From Streptomyces sp. AC1-42W (GTDB lineage: Bacteria; Actinomycetota; Actinomycetes; Streptomycetales; Streptomycetaceae): 64,000 nt of DNA. Position 1 is the stretch's first letter. Every line of letters begins with the position of its first letter. Of this stretch, positions 8,413 to 16,813 are shown one piece after another. The position numbers and the translations under genes are program-made. The notes below the pieces were generated by a model. It was not told the DNA's origin, did not search any database, and worked only from the letters and a program-made list of their open reading frames with translations. The stretch is taken from positions 2,066,001 through 2,130,000 of the forward strand of contig NZ_QKWY01000001.1 of assembly GCF_003248355.1 (NCBI RefSeq), in the 5' to 3' direction.

Positions 8413-10449
8413 ATGGTCAGCAACATCCCCGAGGAGACCACCAGCTTTGTCGGACGGACGGCCGAGCTGACCGGTCTCGAACACGCCCTCGCCACCGGCC
8501 GGCTGACCACCCTCACCGGCACCGGAGGAGTCGGCAAGACCCGGCTCGCCCTGCGCGCCGCCCGCCGCGCCGCGACCTCCTACCGCGACGGCGTGTGGTG
8601 GGCCGACCTCGCCCCCCTGCACGACGACGAACTGCTCCTCGCCACCGTCTCCGACGCGGTCGGCCTCAGCGACCACACCCTGCGCAACCCCATGGACGTG
8701 CTGTGCGAATGGCTCGCCGACAAGCAGCTCCTGCTCGTCCTGGACTCCTGCGAACACCTGCGCCCCGCCTGCGCCCACCTCCTCGGCGAGATCCTCACCA
8801 CCTCGCCCGGCCTCACCGTCCTGGCCACCAGCCGCCAGCCCCTCGACCTGCGTGGCGAACAGCTCGTCGAGGTCGACCCGCTGCCCGTGGACGGCGTCGC
8901 CGACGCCCTCACCCTCTTCCGGGAACGGGCCACGGCCGCCGCCCCCGCCACCCCGTTCCGCGAACCCGGCACCGCCGAGGCCGCCGCCGACATCTGCCGC
9001 CGCCTCGAAGGCATCCCGCTCGCCATCGAACTCGCCGCCGCCGCGGTCGGCCGGCAGAGCGTCCAGGAGATCGCCCACCGCCTCGGCTCCCGCCTCGACG
9101 TCTTCGCCGACGCGAGCCTGCGCCCCGTCCGACACCGCACCCTGCGCACCACCATCGGCTGGTCCCACGAACTGTGCACCCCGCTGGAACGGCTGCTGTG
9201 GGCCCGGCTGACCGTCCTGCGCGGCGACTTCGACGAGGCCACCGCCGTCGCCGTCTGCGCCGGCGGCCCGCTCGGCGAGGACGGCGTGCGCACCGCCCTG
9301 CGCGGCCTGACCGCCAAGTCCGTCATCACCCGCGACGGCACCCGCCACCGCATGCTCGACACACTGCGCGAGTACGGCCGGATGTGGCTCGCCGAACTCG
9401 GCGAGGAACGCTCCGCCGCCGACCGGCACGCCGCCTGCTTCCTCCGCCTCGCCCGCAACGCCCACGCCGGCTGGACCGGCGACGACCAGATCCACTGGTA
9501 CCACCGCATCGCCGACGCGCACGCCGACCTGTGCGCCGCCCTCGACCACCTCCTCGCCCACGACCCGGCCGCCGCCCAGGAGATGGCCGGCCGCATCGGC
9601 TTCTTCTGGTGCTGCTGCGGCCACCTGCCGCAGACCCGCGGCTACGCCCAGCGCGCCCTGGACTCCGGACCGGCCGGCGGCCCCCACCGCACCCGCGTCC
9701 TGTGGGTCCTCGGCATCTGCGTCCTGCTCCAGGGCGACTACCCGGCCGCCGAACGGATCGGCGAGGAGTGCGTACGGTCGGCCGCGGCGGACGGCACCGA
9801 CGAGGGCGTCCTCGCCGCCGCCTATCTGCGCGGGCTCACCCATCTGATGACCGGCGAGCCCGAGAAGGGGCTGCGCGAGGCCCAGCGGGTGCTGCGCGCC
9901 ACCGGCTCCGGCAGCCGGCTCGAAGCCGCCTACCGGCTGCGCTGCCACCTCATCACCGTCTTCGCCCTCACCGGACTCGGCCGGCTGGAGGAGGCGGCGT
10001 CGGCGGCCGTCGTGCTGCGCGCCGCCTGCGAGGCCCAGGACGAGTGCTGGACCCGCTCCTACGTGGACTACCAACTGGCCCTGATCGCCCTGCTCCAGGG
10101 CCGCGCCGCCCCCGCCGCCGCGCACGCGCGGGCCATGCTCGCCGGCAAGCACCGGCTCCGCGACCGCTTCGGCATCGCCCTCGGCCTGGACGTCCTGGCC
10201 GCCGCCATCGCCGCCCAGGGCGAAGGGGCCAGGGCCGCCCGGGTCTACGGCACCGGACAGGTCTACTGGCGCATGGTCGGCCACCCCCAGCGCGGCACCC
10301 CCGAACTGGGCCCGGTCCGCGAGGCCTGCGAACGGCGCGCCCGCGAGGCCGTGGGCGACGCGGCGTACCGGCGCGCCTTCGAACAGGGCCGCTCCGACAG
10401 CGCGGAGGCGGGCCTGGCCCTCGCCCTGCACGGCGAACTGCTGACGTAG
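8413..10449 (+). CDS. Stand-alone signal-transduction ATPase (AfsR/LuxR-type, no DNA-binding domain)
   Basis: A 678-residue protein from ATG 8413; GTG 8407 in frame is an alternative. It opens directly with the NTPase signature SFVGRTAELTGLE, Walker A TGTGGVGKTRLAL, Walker B LLLVLDSCEHL and sensor VLATSRQPLDLRGEQ. It then has the winged-helix-like region ending MLDTLREYGR and a C-terminal TPR-like helical half (residues about 400-678). Relatives carry an N-terminal SARP domain or a C-terminal LuxR helix-turn-helix; neither is present here. It may work through partner proteins or be a truncated regulator. The gene is isolated, after an 18-bp inverted repeat. Confidence 0.85.
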   Translation: MVSNIPEETTSFVGRTAELTGLEHALATGRLTTLTGTGGVGKTRLALRAARRAATSYRDGVWWADLAPLHDDELLLATVSDAVGLSDHTLRNPMDVLCEWLADKQLLLVLDSCEHLRPACAHLLGEILTTSPGLTVLATSRQPLDLRGEQLVEVDPLPVDGVADALTLFRERATAAAPATPFREPGTAEAAADICRRLEGIPLAIELAAAAVGRQSVQEIAHRLGSRLDVFADASLRPVRHRTLRTTIGWSHELCTPLERLLWARLTVLRGDFDEATAVAVCAGGPLGEDGVRTALRGLTAKSVITRDGTRHRMLDTLREYGRMWLAELGEERSAADRHAACFLRLARNAHAGWTGDDQIHWYHRIADAHADLCAALDHLLAHDPAAAQEMAGRIGFFWCCCGHLPQTRGYAQRALDSGPAGGPHRTRVLWVLGICVLLQGDYPAAERIGEECVRSAAADGTDEGVLAAAYLRGLTHLMTGEPEKGLREAQRVLRATGSGSRLEAAYRLRCHLITVFALTGLGRLEEAASAAVVLRAACEAQDECWTRSYVDYQLALIALLQGRAAPAAAHARAMLAGKHRLRDRFGIALGLDVLAAAIAAQGEGARAARVYGTGQVYWRMVGHPQRGTPELGPVREACERRAREAVGDAAYRRAFEQGRSDSAEAGLALALHGELLT

Positions 10450-10530
10450 AAGCCGGTGCCGCGGTGCCGGTGGGGCGGCGCCCGCGCCCACATGGTGGAG
10501 CCCTGTTGTGCGCGCTCGCGGGTACGGGGA

Positions 10531-10623
10531 AGGCCGGCCGGCCACCTCCGCGCCGTCGCGGGCCCGGCCCTGCACCTGTCGGCCGAGGCCCGTGACCTGG
10601 ACGCCTCCTACCGCAAGGCCTGA
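10531..10623 (+). pseudogene. Possible short protein-tail relic
   Basis: In the 217-base gap after the ATPase gene, one frame reads GHLRAVAGPALHLSAEARDL followed by DASYRKA and a stop. This looks like a genuine protein C-terminus, but it has no start and no recognisable upstream part. It could be the end of a deleted gene. The rest of the gap holds GC-rich hairpins before the convergent TetR gene and nothing else I can support. Confidence 0.25.
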
Positions 10624-10666
10624 CCGCACGGGGACCGGCCCCGCCGCGCCGCGCGGTCCGGGGCCG

Positions 10667-11389
10667 TTACGGCAGCCGCTGGGCCGGGACCGCCGGGACG
10701 GCCGGGGCCAGGGCGGAGAGCCGGTTCAGCAGGTCGCCGAAGGGGCCGTCCGCCGGCTCCTCCGCCAGCACCCGCAGCACGATGCCCGCCATCTCCTCGT
10801 CGTACGCCGCGCTTACGGCGGCCAGCGCGGCGAAGTCGTGCACGAGTTGCAGCTCCAGCTCCGCCCGGGGCACCCGCCGCCCGTCCAGCCAGAGCAGCGC
10901 CGTGGACTCGGCGAGCGACACCCAGGAACGGACGACCAGCTCCAGCCGGGCCGACGGCGCGGCCACGTCCAGATGGGCCAGGATCTGCGCGCAGGCCGCC
11001 TGGCGCACCCCGTCGATCATGGCGTTCGCCGTGGAGGAGCCCACGGCCGGGCCGCCCCGCATCAGCGCCGCGAAACCGGGCCCGTGCTCCTCCACGAAGT
11101 CGAAGAACCGGCCCATCACCCGCAGCAGCCGGGCGCCCAGCGGCCCTTCGCGCGGCTCCAGGAACCTGGCCGCCAGCTCGTCGGCCGCCCGGCCCAGCGC
11201 CGCCTCGTACAGGCTCTGCTTGCCCGGGAAGTAGTGGTAGACCAGCGGCCGGGAGATGCCGGCGGCCGCCGCGATCTCGTCGATCGACACCTCGTCGGGC
11301 GAGCGGCGGCTGAACAACTCCAGCGCGACGCCGATCAGCTGCTGCCTGCGCTCCTCGACGCCCATCCTGCGCCGCACCCCGGTCGTCAT
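10667..11389 (-). CDS. TetR-family transcriptional regulator
   Basis: A 240-residue protein with a classic N-terminal TetR helix-turn-helix (ERRQQLIGVALELFSRR, then IDEIAAAAGISRPLVYHYFP) and a helical ligand/dimer domain. The Pro/Ala tail is unstructured. It is convergent with the ATPase gene, and the upstream neighbour on the same strand ends 85 bases away. No target is evident. A GTG/ATG choice at the N-terminus (MTTGVRRRMGVEERR) leaves the exact start uncertain by eight residues. Confidence 0.9.
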   Translation of the reverse strand: MTTGVRRRMGVEERRQQLIGVALELFSRRSPDEVSIDEIAAAAGISRPLVYHYFPGKQSLYEAALGRAADELAARFLEPREGPLGARLLRVMGRFFDFVEEHGPGFAALMRGGPAVGSSTANAMIDGVRQAACAQILAHLDVAAPSARLELVVRSWVSLAESTALLWLDGRRVPRAELELQLVHDFAALAAVSAAYDEEMAGIVLRVLAEEPADGPFGDLLNRLSALAPAVPAVPAQRLP

Positions 11390-11474
11390 GCCCCCAGCGT
11401 ACCGACCGGTGGGTCCGGCGCGGCGGACCGGGCCCCTCGCTCCCCGGGCGAACGCACCGGCCCGGACCTGCGGT

Positions 11475-13417
11475 TCAGTGCAGCGCGTCCACCCGGCCGC
11501 CGTCCTCCAGCCGGCCGCGCAGCCGGGGCCGGTCGCCCTCCTCGGCGGGCACCGCGAGCAGCCGCCCCCGCGCCTCGCCCGTCACCCCGCCCGAGGTGGA
11601 CAGCGACGCGAACTCCCCGCTGCCCGCCGCCAGTACGTACCACCGGCCGCCCGGCGACTGCCACAGCACGCCCGCCAGGACGCGCGGGGCACGCACCCCG
11701 CAGGCGGGGGAGTCCTCGGCGCGGGCCGCCACCGTGCCCGGGACCGGGGCCCGTTCGGACGGGTCCTGGAACTGGGCGACGACCCGGCTGCCCGCACCCC
11801 GCCAGGTCTCCGCGCGGGTGCACAGCCAGCGCGCCGTGCCACCGTCCTCGGGCAGCGGCTGCCGGGCGTACGTCCAGGAGTTGACCGCGCGCACGCCGTG
11901 CGACCGGGCCTCCCGGAGCAGGCACGCGGCGCGCGCCCAGCTCTCCCGCGCGGCCCGCCCGGTGACGTCGTGCGGCGCGCCGGGGGCGCCCGAGGTCAGC
12001 CGGGCCGGGGCCGGTTCGCCCAGGTCCGTGACCAGCCGCACCGGCGCGCCGGCGGGTCCGGTCAGCTCGACGGCCTCCCAGGACCGGCAGCCGGTCGCCG
12101 CGGCCGGGTCGGCCAGCGCGCCCGTCACCCCGTCCGTCGAGCGCGGCACCGCCCGCGCGGCCCCCTCCGGCGCCAGCAGGTCCCGCACCCGGACCGCCCG
12201 CACCCAGGGCGCCGTCAGATAGCGCACCCCGTCGTCGGTCCGGGCCACCACCAGGGCGCCCGACGACGCCTCGTCGGCCCCGTCCACGCGGGCGAAGTCC
12301 AGGGCGGCGCCCCGGCCCCGGCCGGCGTCGCCCGGCTCCGCGTACCGCACGACGCGCAGCCCGTCGTGGAACAGCACCACCGCGGAGCCGCCCACCTCGC
12401 CCGCGTACAGCAGTTGCGGCGGCCCCATCGGCGGGCCCACCGGGGTGCCCGGCGTCGCCGACGTGCGCACCCCGGCGCCCGGCCCGGCCCACGTCCGCAG
12501 GGCCCGCCGCAGCAGCCGGACGTCCCCGGTGCGGTCGCCGCGCGCGGGCCAGACGGTGAAGTCCCGGCGCGGCGACCGCTGCCAGTACGCCGCCGGTACG
12601 CGGCGCAGCGCGGCCGGGTCCAGGGCCGCTTCGGCCGCCGGATTGCGCGCGTACGGCGGGGCGGACGGCGCGCGGTGCCCCCAGCCGCCGCCGGGCAGGC
12701 CGAGGAGCGCCCCGCACACCAACAGCGCGGCGGCGGCCGCGCAGGCGGCCCTGGCCCTGCGGCGGCGGCCGCGCAGGCGGCCCTGGCCCTGCGGCGGCGG
12801 CGCGGCAGATCGGGCGGCCGGGCCTGGAGCGAGCAGGGGTCGAACTCCGGTGACCCCAGCAGCGCGTGGCCGGCCCGCACGCCGTCCGCCTCGACCAGCG
12901 CGGCGTGCGGGTCGCTCACCCCGGCGGCGGCCAGCTCCCGCCGGATCTCCCCGTCCGTGAGCCCGTCGAGGCCGCGAAGTACGAAGGCGGCGCGGGCGGG
13001 CGGGCCGAGCGCGGCCAGTTCGCGTTCCAGGGCGAGTTCACCGGCGCCGCCCGGATGCGGGAGCAGGCGCAGCCCCCAGACCGTGGGCAGCGGGGGCGGC
13101 AGCCGGGGGGTGCGGCGCGCGGCCAGGGCCCGGCGCAGCACCTGGTGGCGTACGAAGGCGTAGCCGGGGCCGGCGGCTTCGTCGCGGCCGGGGCGGCGGG
13201 GGAGCGGGACGGTGGCGGAGCCGGCCCGGTGCGCCGCCTGGAGGGAGCGCTGGGCGAGGGCGTGGGCGGCGAGGACGCGCCGGCCGCGGCCCGGCGAGGG
13301 CGGCAGCAGGAGGTAGCCGATCCGCACCAGGCGCGGATAGTGCTCGATCAGCGCGGCCTCGGCCTGCTCCGCGCCGGGCGGGGGGAGGGCTGACGGTGGC
13401 TCTGGCGATGGGCGCAC
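11475..13417 (-). pseudogene. Sigma-like membrane protein gene, frameshifted by a 32-bp tandem duplication
   Basis: Two adjacent minus-strand frames belong together. The first (from GTG 13417) has a cytoplasmic sigma-factor-like region (LIEHYPRLVRIGYLLLPP; later LGPPARAAFVLRGLDGLTDG resembling region 4), then an Arg stretch. The second frame starts in the middle of a membrane helix (AAAALLVCGALLGLPGGG) and continues with an extracytoplasmic domain of about 390 residues ending at 11475. At the junction a 32-base unit is repeated exactly twice (12735-12798). Removing one copy puts both halves into one frame of about 636 codons. The product may be an inactive allele, a reversible phase state, or a sequencing error. 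The intact family looks like ECF-related, membrane-tethered proteins of unknown role. Confidence 0.75.
12735..12798. repeat. 32-bp perfect tandem duplication
   Basis: Copies at 12735-12766 and 12767-12798 are identical, each beginning GGCCGCGCAGGCGGCCCTGG. The length is not a multiple of three, so the duplication shifts the frame of the gene it sits in. It falls at the start of the predicted membrane helix. Confidence 0.9.
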
Positions 13418-13484
13418 AGTCAGCTGAACGAGCGAATGATGCGATGGTCACTTTGGGAGCCCCGGAGCGGTCGCCCCGAGGCGG

Positions 13485-14030
13485 TCAGGCGAACCGGGTC
13501 AGCGGCCCGTCCACCGGCGCGCCCGTCATCCGGTTGGCCAGCGTGGACAGGGTGTAGGTGGCGATGCCGAGGGTCACCTCCAGCGCGTTGCGCGCGGTGT
13601 AGCCGTGTGCCGTGAACGCGTCGAGCGCGTCCCCGCCCACCGCTCCGTTCGTCGCGAGGACCGCGAGGACGAACCGCCGCAGGGCCTCCAGCCGTTCGTC
13701 GCCGAGCGGGGCGGCCTCGCGCAGGGCGGCGATCAGGGCGGGGTCGGCGTCCAGGGCGGTGAGTATCCCGGTGTGCATCGCCACGCAGATGTGGCAGCCG
13801 TTCCGGGTGGCCATGGTCATGCTCAGCACTTCGCGGGAGAGCCGGTCCAGGCTGGTGGACTCGAAGAGGGCGTTCATCTTCAGGAAGCCGCCCAGCACCT
13901 CGGGCGAGGTGGCCATCCGGGCGGCGGCCGACGGCAGGAAGCCCTGCTTGCCCTCGATGGCGGCCAGGGCGGGGCGGGCGGCGGCGGGGGCGGACGCGTG
14001 GGTGTGGTCGGGGAAGGCGGTCGCGGGCAT
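13485..14030 (-). CDS. Carboxymuconolactone decarboxylase/AhpD-family protein
   Basis: A 181-residue protein with ATG at 14030. The CMD core is SLDRLSREVLSMTMATRNGC followed by HICVAMH: the Cys-His-Ile-Cys pair is the thiol redox centre, with the nearby His, as in alkylhydroperoxidase AhpD. The C-terminal half (NALEVTLGIATYTLSTLANR) matches the second CMD helix set. It is probably a thiol-dependent peroxidase acting on organic hydroperoxides. It is divergent from a MarR gene across a strong palindrome, which suggests that MarR controls it in response to oxidants or electrophiles. Confidence 0.88.
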   Translation of the reverse strand: MPATAFPDHTHASAPAAARPALAAIEGKQGFLPSAAARMATSPEVLGGFLKMNALFESTSLDRLSREVLSMTMATRNGCHICVAMHTGILTALDADPALIAALREAAPLGDERLEALRRFVLAVLATNGAVGGDALDAFTAHGYTARNALEVTLGIATYTLSTLANRMTGAPVDGPLTRFA

Positions 14031-14047
14031 GGCGGGGCCTCTCGGGT

Positions 14048-14095
14048 AAACTCGACAACGTGATTGACGAAAACGTAAACCAGGTTGTCGGGTTT
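14048..14095. promoter_or_regulatory. Probable MarR operator in divergent promoter
   Basis: Arms AAACTCGACAAC (14048-14059) and GTTGTCGGGTTT (14084-14095) are complementary at 11 of 12 positions, with a 24-base AT-richer centre. The site fills the gap between the CMD gene and the MarR gene, where a MarR dimer would repress both. Confidence 0.75.
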
Positions 14096-14099
14096 CGCA

Positions 14100-14618
14100 A
14101 TGGCTGAGGCTCCGGGCGGGCACGGCGGGGTGCGCCCCGGCGAGGAGGGGCCCGGTGTGGAGGGGCGGGGCTTCGAGCTGCCGCTGCTGCTGTTCGCGGG
14201 CTTCCGGTCGGTGATCGACGCGCTCCACCGCGAACTGGCCGAGGAGGGCCACCCCGACATGCGGCCCGCGTACGGCTACGCCCTCCAGGCCGTGGGCCTG
14301 CGCGGAGCGACCGCCAGCGAGATCGGCCGCCGCCTCGGCGTCTCCAAGCAGGCCGCCGGCAAGACCGTCGACCGGCTGGAGAGCCTCGGCTACGTGGAGC
14401 GCGCCGACGACCCGGACGACGGGCGCCGCAAGCTGGTCCGGCTGACCGCGCGGGGCACGGACGTGCTGGCGCGGTCGGCGGCGGGCTTCGACCGGCTGCG
14501 CGCCGAGTGGGTCCTGGCCCTGGGCGCGGACCGGGTCCGCGCCCTGGAGGACGACCTGCGCACCATGGCCCCGGACGGCGCGTTCCGGCTCGACGTGGCG
14601 TCCTGGTTCAACGGCTGA
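14100..14618 (+). CDS. MarR-family regulator
   Basis: A 172-residue protein from ATG 14100; a TTG at 14085 is a less likely alternative. It has the winged helix-turn-helix of MarR (GATASEIGRRLGVSKQAAGK, then TVDRLESLGYVERADDPDDG with the DDGR wing) flanked by dimerisation helices. It is divergent from the AhpD-like gene and probably autoregulated through the 14048-14095 palindrome. No conserved redox Cys is seen, so the inducer is unknown. Confidence 0.9.
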   Translation: MAEAPGGHGGVRPGEEGPGVEGRGFELPLLLFAGFRSVIDALHRELAEEGHPDMRPAYGYALQAVGLRGATASEIGRRLGVSKQAAGKTVDRLESLGYVERADDPDDGRRKLVRLTARGTDVLARSAAGFDRLRAEWVLALGADRVRALEDDLRTMAPDGAFRLDVASWFNG

Positions 14619-14661
14619 GGACGCGCCGGGGCCTGTCCCGCGAAGACCCGCCGGACCGGCC

Positions 14662-15309
14662 CTAACCCCGGTCCAGATAGGCCAGCACGGCCAGCACGCG
14701 GCGGTTGTCGTCGTCGGACGGCGGCAGGTCCAGCTTTCCGAAGATGTTCGAGGTGTGCTTGGCCACCGCCCGCTCCGTGATCACCATCTGCGAGGCGATC
14801 GCCGCGTTCGACCGGCCCTGCGCCATCAGCTCCATGACCTCCCGCTCGCGCGGGGTCAGCCCGACCATCGGCTTGTCCTGCGAACGCCGGGTCAGCAGCT
14901 GCGAGATGACCTGCGGGTCCATCGCCGTGCCGCCGGCCGCGACCCGGCGCACCGCGTCGATGAACTGGTCCGCGTCGAAGACCCGGTCCTTGAGCAGATA
15001 GCCGATGCCGCCGTTGCCGTCCGCCAGCAACTCGCGCGCGTACAACTGCTCGACGTGCTGCGAGAGGACGAGCACCGGCAGTCCGGGCCGCGCCCGCCGG
15101 GCCGCCAGCGCGCACTGCAGCCCCTCGTCCGTGTGCGACGGCGGGAGCCGGACGTCGACGACGGCGACGTCCGGCTCCAGCTCGGCAAGGGCCTTGGACA
15201 GTTCCGGCCCGGTCTCGACCGCTGCCGCGATCTCGAAGTCGTACGCCTCCAGCATCCGGACCAGACCGTCGCGCAGCAGGAAGAGGTCTTCGGCTAGGAC
15301 AACTCGCAA
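14662..15309 (-). CDS. NarL/LuxR-type response regulator
   Basis: A 215-residue protein starting at TTG 15309, with a GGAG ribosome site nine bases upstream. The start lies inside the 3' end of the kinase gene (16-base overlap), so translation is coupled. The receiver domain begins RVVLAEDLFLLRDGLVRMLE, the phospho-acceptor is Asp52 in AVVDVRLPP, and the output domain is a LuxR helix-turn-helix (GLTPREREVMELMAQGRSNA, then IASQMVITERAVAKH). It is the partner of the histidine kinase just upstream and probably controls the divergent MMPL permease. Confidence 0.93.
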   Translation of the reverse strand: MRVVLAEDLFLLRDGLVRMLEAYDFEIAAAVETGPELSKALAELEPDVAVVDVRLPPSHTDEGLQCALAARRARPGLPVLVLSQHVEQLYARELLADGNGGIGYLLKDRVFDADQFIDAVRRVAAGGTAMDPQVISQLLTRRSQDKPMVGLTPREREVMELMAQGRSNAAIASQMVITERAVAKHTSNIFGKLDLPPSDDDNRRVLAVLAYLDRG

Positions 15310-16562
15310 GGGATCTCCATGGTCACCATGGTGGGGCCGCCCGCCGGGCTGCTGACGGCCATGACGCCGTCGAATGTACCGAGCCTGCGTTCGATACCGC
15401 TCAGCCCCGAGCCCCCGCCGACCGTCGCACCGCCCCGGCCGTCGTCCGTGACCGAGAACCTGAGCGCCCCCTCGCCGTGGCGCAGGTCCACCCAGATCCG
15501 CTCCGCCCCCGAGTGCTTCGCCGCGTTCGTCAGCGCCTCGCTGATCGCGAAGTACGCCGCCGACTCGACCGGCGCCTCCGCCCGCCCGGCCAGCTCCACG
15601 TCCACGTCGCACGCGATCGGCAGCCGCAGCGCCAGCGCCTTCACCGCGTCGCCCAGCCCGCGCTCCGCGAGAACCGGCGGGTGGATGCCCCGGACCAGGT
15701 CGCGCAGCTCCGTCAGCGCCTCCGCCGACGACTCACGGGCCATCGACAGGAGCTTCTTCGCCTGCGCCGGGTCCTTCTCGATCAGCGCCTCGATGGTGCC
15801 CAGGTTCATCCCCATCGCCACCAGCCGCGCCTGCGCACCGTCGTGCAGATCCCGCTCGATGCGCCGCAGCTCGGACGCGGCCGTGTCCACCGCCTCGTGC
15901 CGGGTCTCCGTCAACCGGTCGATGCGCAGCGCCAGTTCCTGCTTCTCGGTGGGGGCCAGCGAGGCACGGGCCAGCACGAAGTGCGCCCGCAGCAGCCGCT
16001 CGCTCAGCAGCACGCCCACCGCGAAGATCGCCACACCCAGCGCCGCCGCCATCAGCCCCGTCGCCTGGCTGTCCACCGGCACGAACGCGTACCAGTACCG
16101 GTCGTCCGTGAAGACCCGCCACAGACCGGCCGCCAGCACCAGACCCTCCACCGGGTAGAGCAGCAGCGCCGCCCCGAACACCGCCACCGTGTAGCCGGCC
16201 GTCATGTCGACGAGCATCCACCGCATGTCCCGCCAGGTCGCCGGGTCCTTCAGCATCAGCGTCGTCCGCTCCACCTGCCCGAGGAACCCGCCGCGCAGAT
16301 CCTTCGGCATCGGCCGGTACGGGACCGGGATGCGCACGTCCGACCAGGTGGCCGCCAGCAGCCGGCGCTGATTGGCGTGCCTGCGGACCGCCTCCAGGAG
16401 GTACGGCGTGGTCAGCAGGCCGATGCCCAGCGGAATCATGGCGATCGAGACCAGCGCCAGCGAGAACAGCGTGCACGACCCGACGAGCGCCGCGAACGAC
16501 ATCAGCAGCCCGCGCCACGCGGCCAGCAGCGCCGACCCGATCCGTCCCCGTATCGCGTTCAT
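15294..16562 (-). CDS. Membrane sensor histidine kinase (HisKA_3 type)
   Basis: A 422-residue kinase with ATG at 16562 after a purine-rich ribosome site. Two hydrophobic helices at residues 15-55, a loop, and two more at about 120-150 and 165-190 form a small actinomycete sensor domain. The phospho-acceptor is His240 in RRIERDLHDGAQARL. The HATPase follows with EALTNAAKHSGAERI and DDGRGG. The response regulator overlaps its 3' end, and an RND/MMPL exporter gene is divergent 251 bases upstream, a common arrangement for envelope or drug-stress sensing. Confidence 0.93.
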   Translation of the reverse strand: MNAIRGRIGSALLAAWRGLLMSFAALVGSCTLFSLALVSIAMIPLGIGLLTTPYLLEAVRRHANQRRLLAATWSDVRIPVPYRPMPKDLRGGFLGQVERTTLMLKDPATWRDMRWMLVDMTAGYTVAVFGAALLLYPVEGLVLAAGLWRVFTDDRYWYAFVPVDSQATGLMAAALGVAIFAVGVLLSERLLRAHFVLARASLAPTEKQELALRIDRLTETRHEAVDTAASELRRIERDLHDGAQARLVAMGMNLGTIEALIEKDPAQAKKLLSMARESSAEALTELRDLVRGIHPPVLAERGLGDAVKALALRLPIACDVDVELAGRAEAPVESAAYFAISEALTNAAKHSGAERIWVDLRHGEGALRFSVTDDGRGGATVGGGSGLSGIERRLGTFDGVMAVSSPAGGPTMVTMEIPCELS

Positions 16563-16813
16563 CCCGGTTCCTCTTCCCCTCGCCGGGCCCTCGTACCGGC
16601 CCCGTGTCGCAGACAGTCTCACCCGCCGCACCCCGCGGGTCCCAGCCGGTTCCCCACCCGGTGGGGGTGTACCCAGCACCACCCCCGCCACCTCGCCCTA
16701 CGTGCCGTGCGACCGGGGGTTTCACCGGCTGGGGCGGATCTCGGCACCTCCCTAGATTCGAAGGCACATCGACGGACTTCCACCCACTTCCATCAACAGG
16801 GGGCGAACACGCC

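Noticed and set aside
7614..10595. Long plus-strand frame over the pullulanase relic and the ATPase
   Set aside because: Most of it is Arg/Pro-rich shadow of the ATPase in another frame. Only the short pullulanase part is meaningful.
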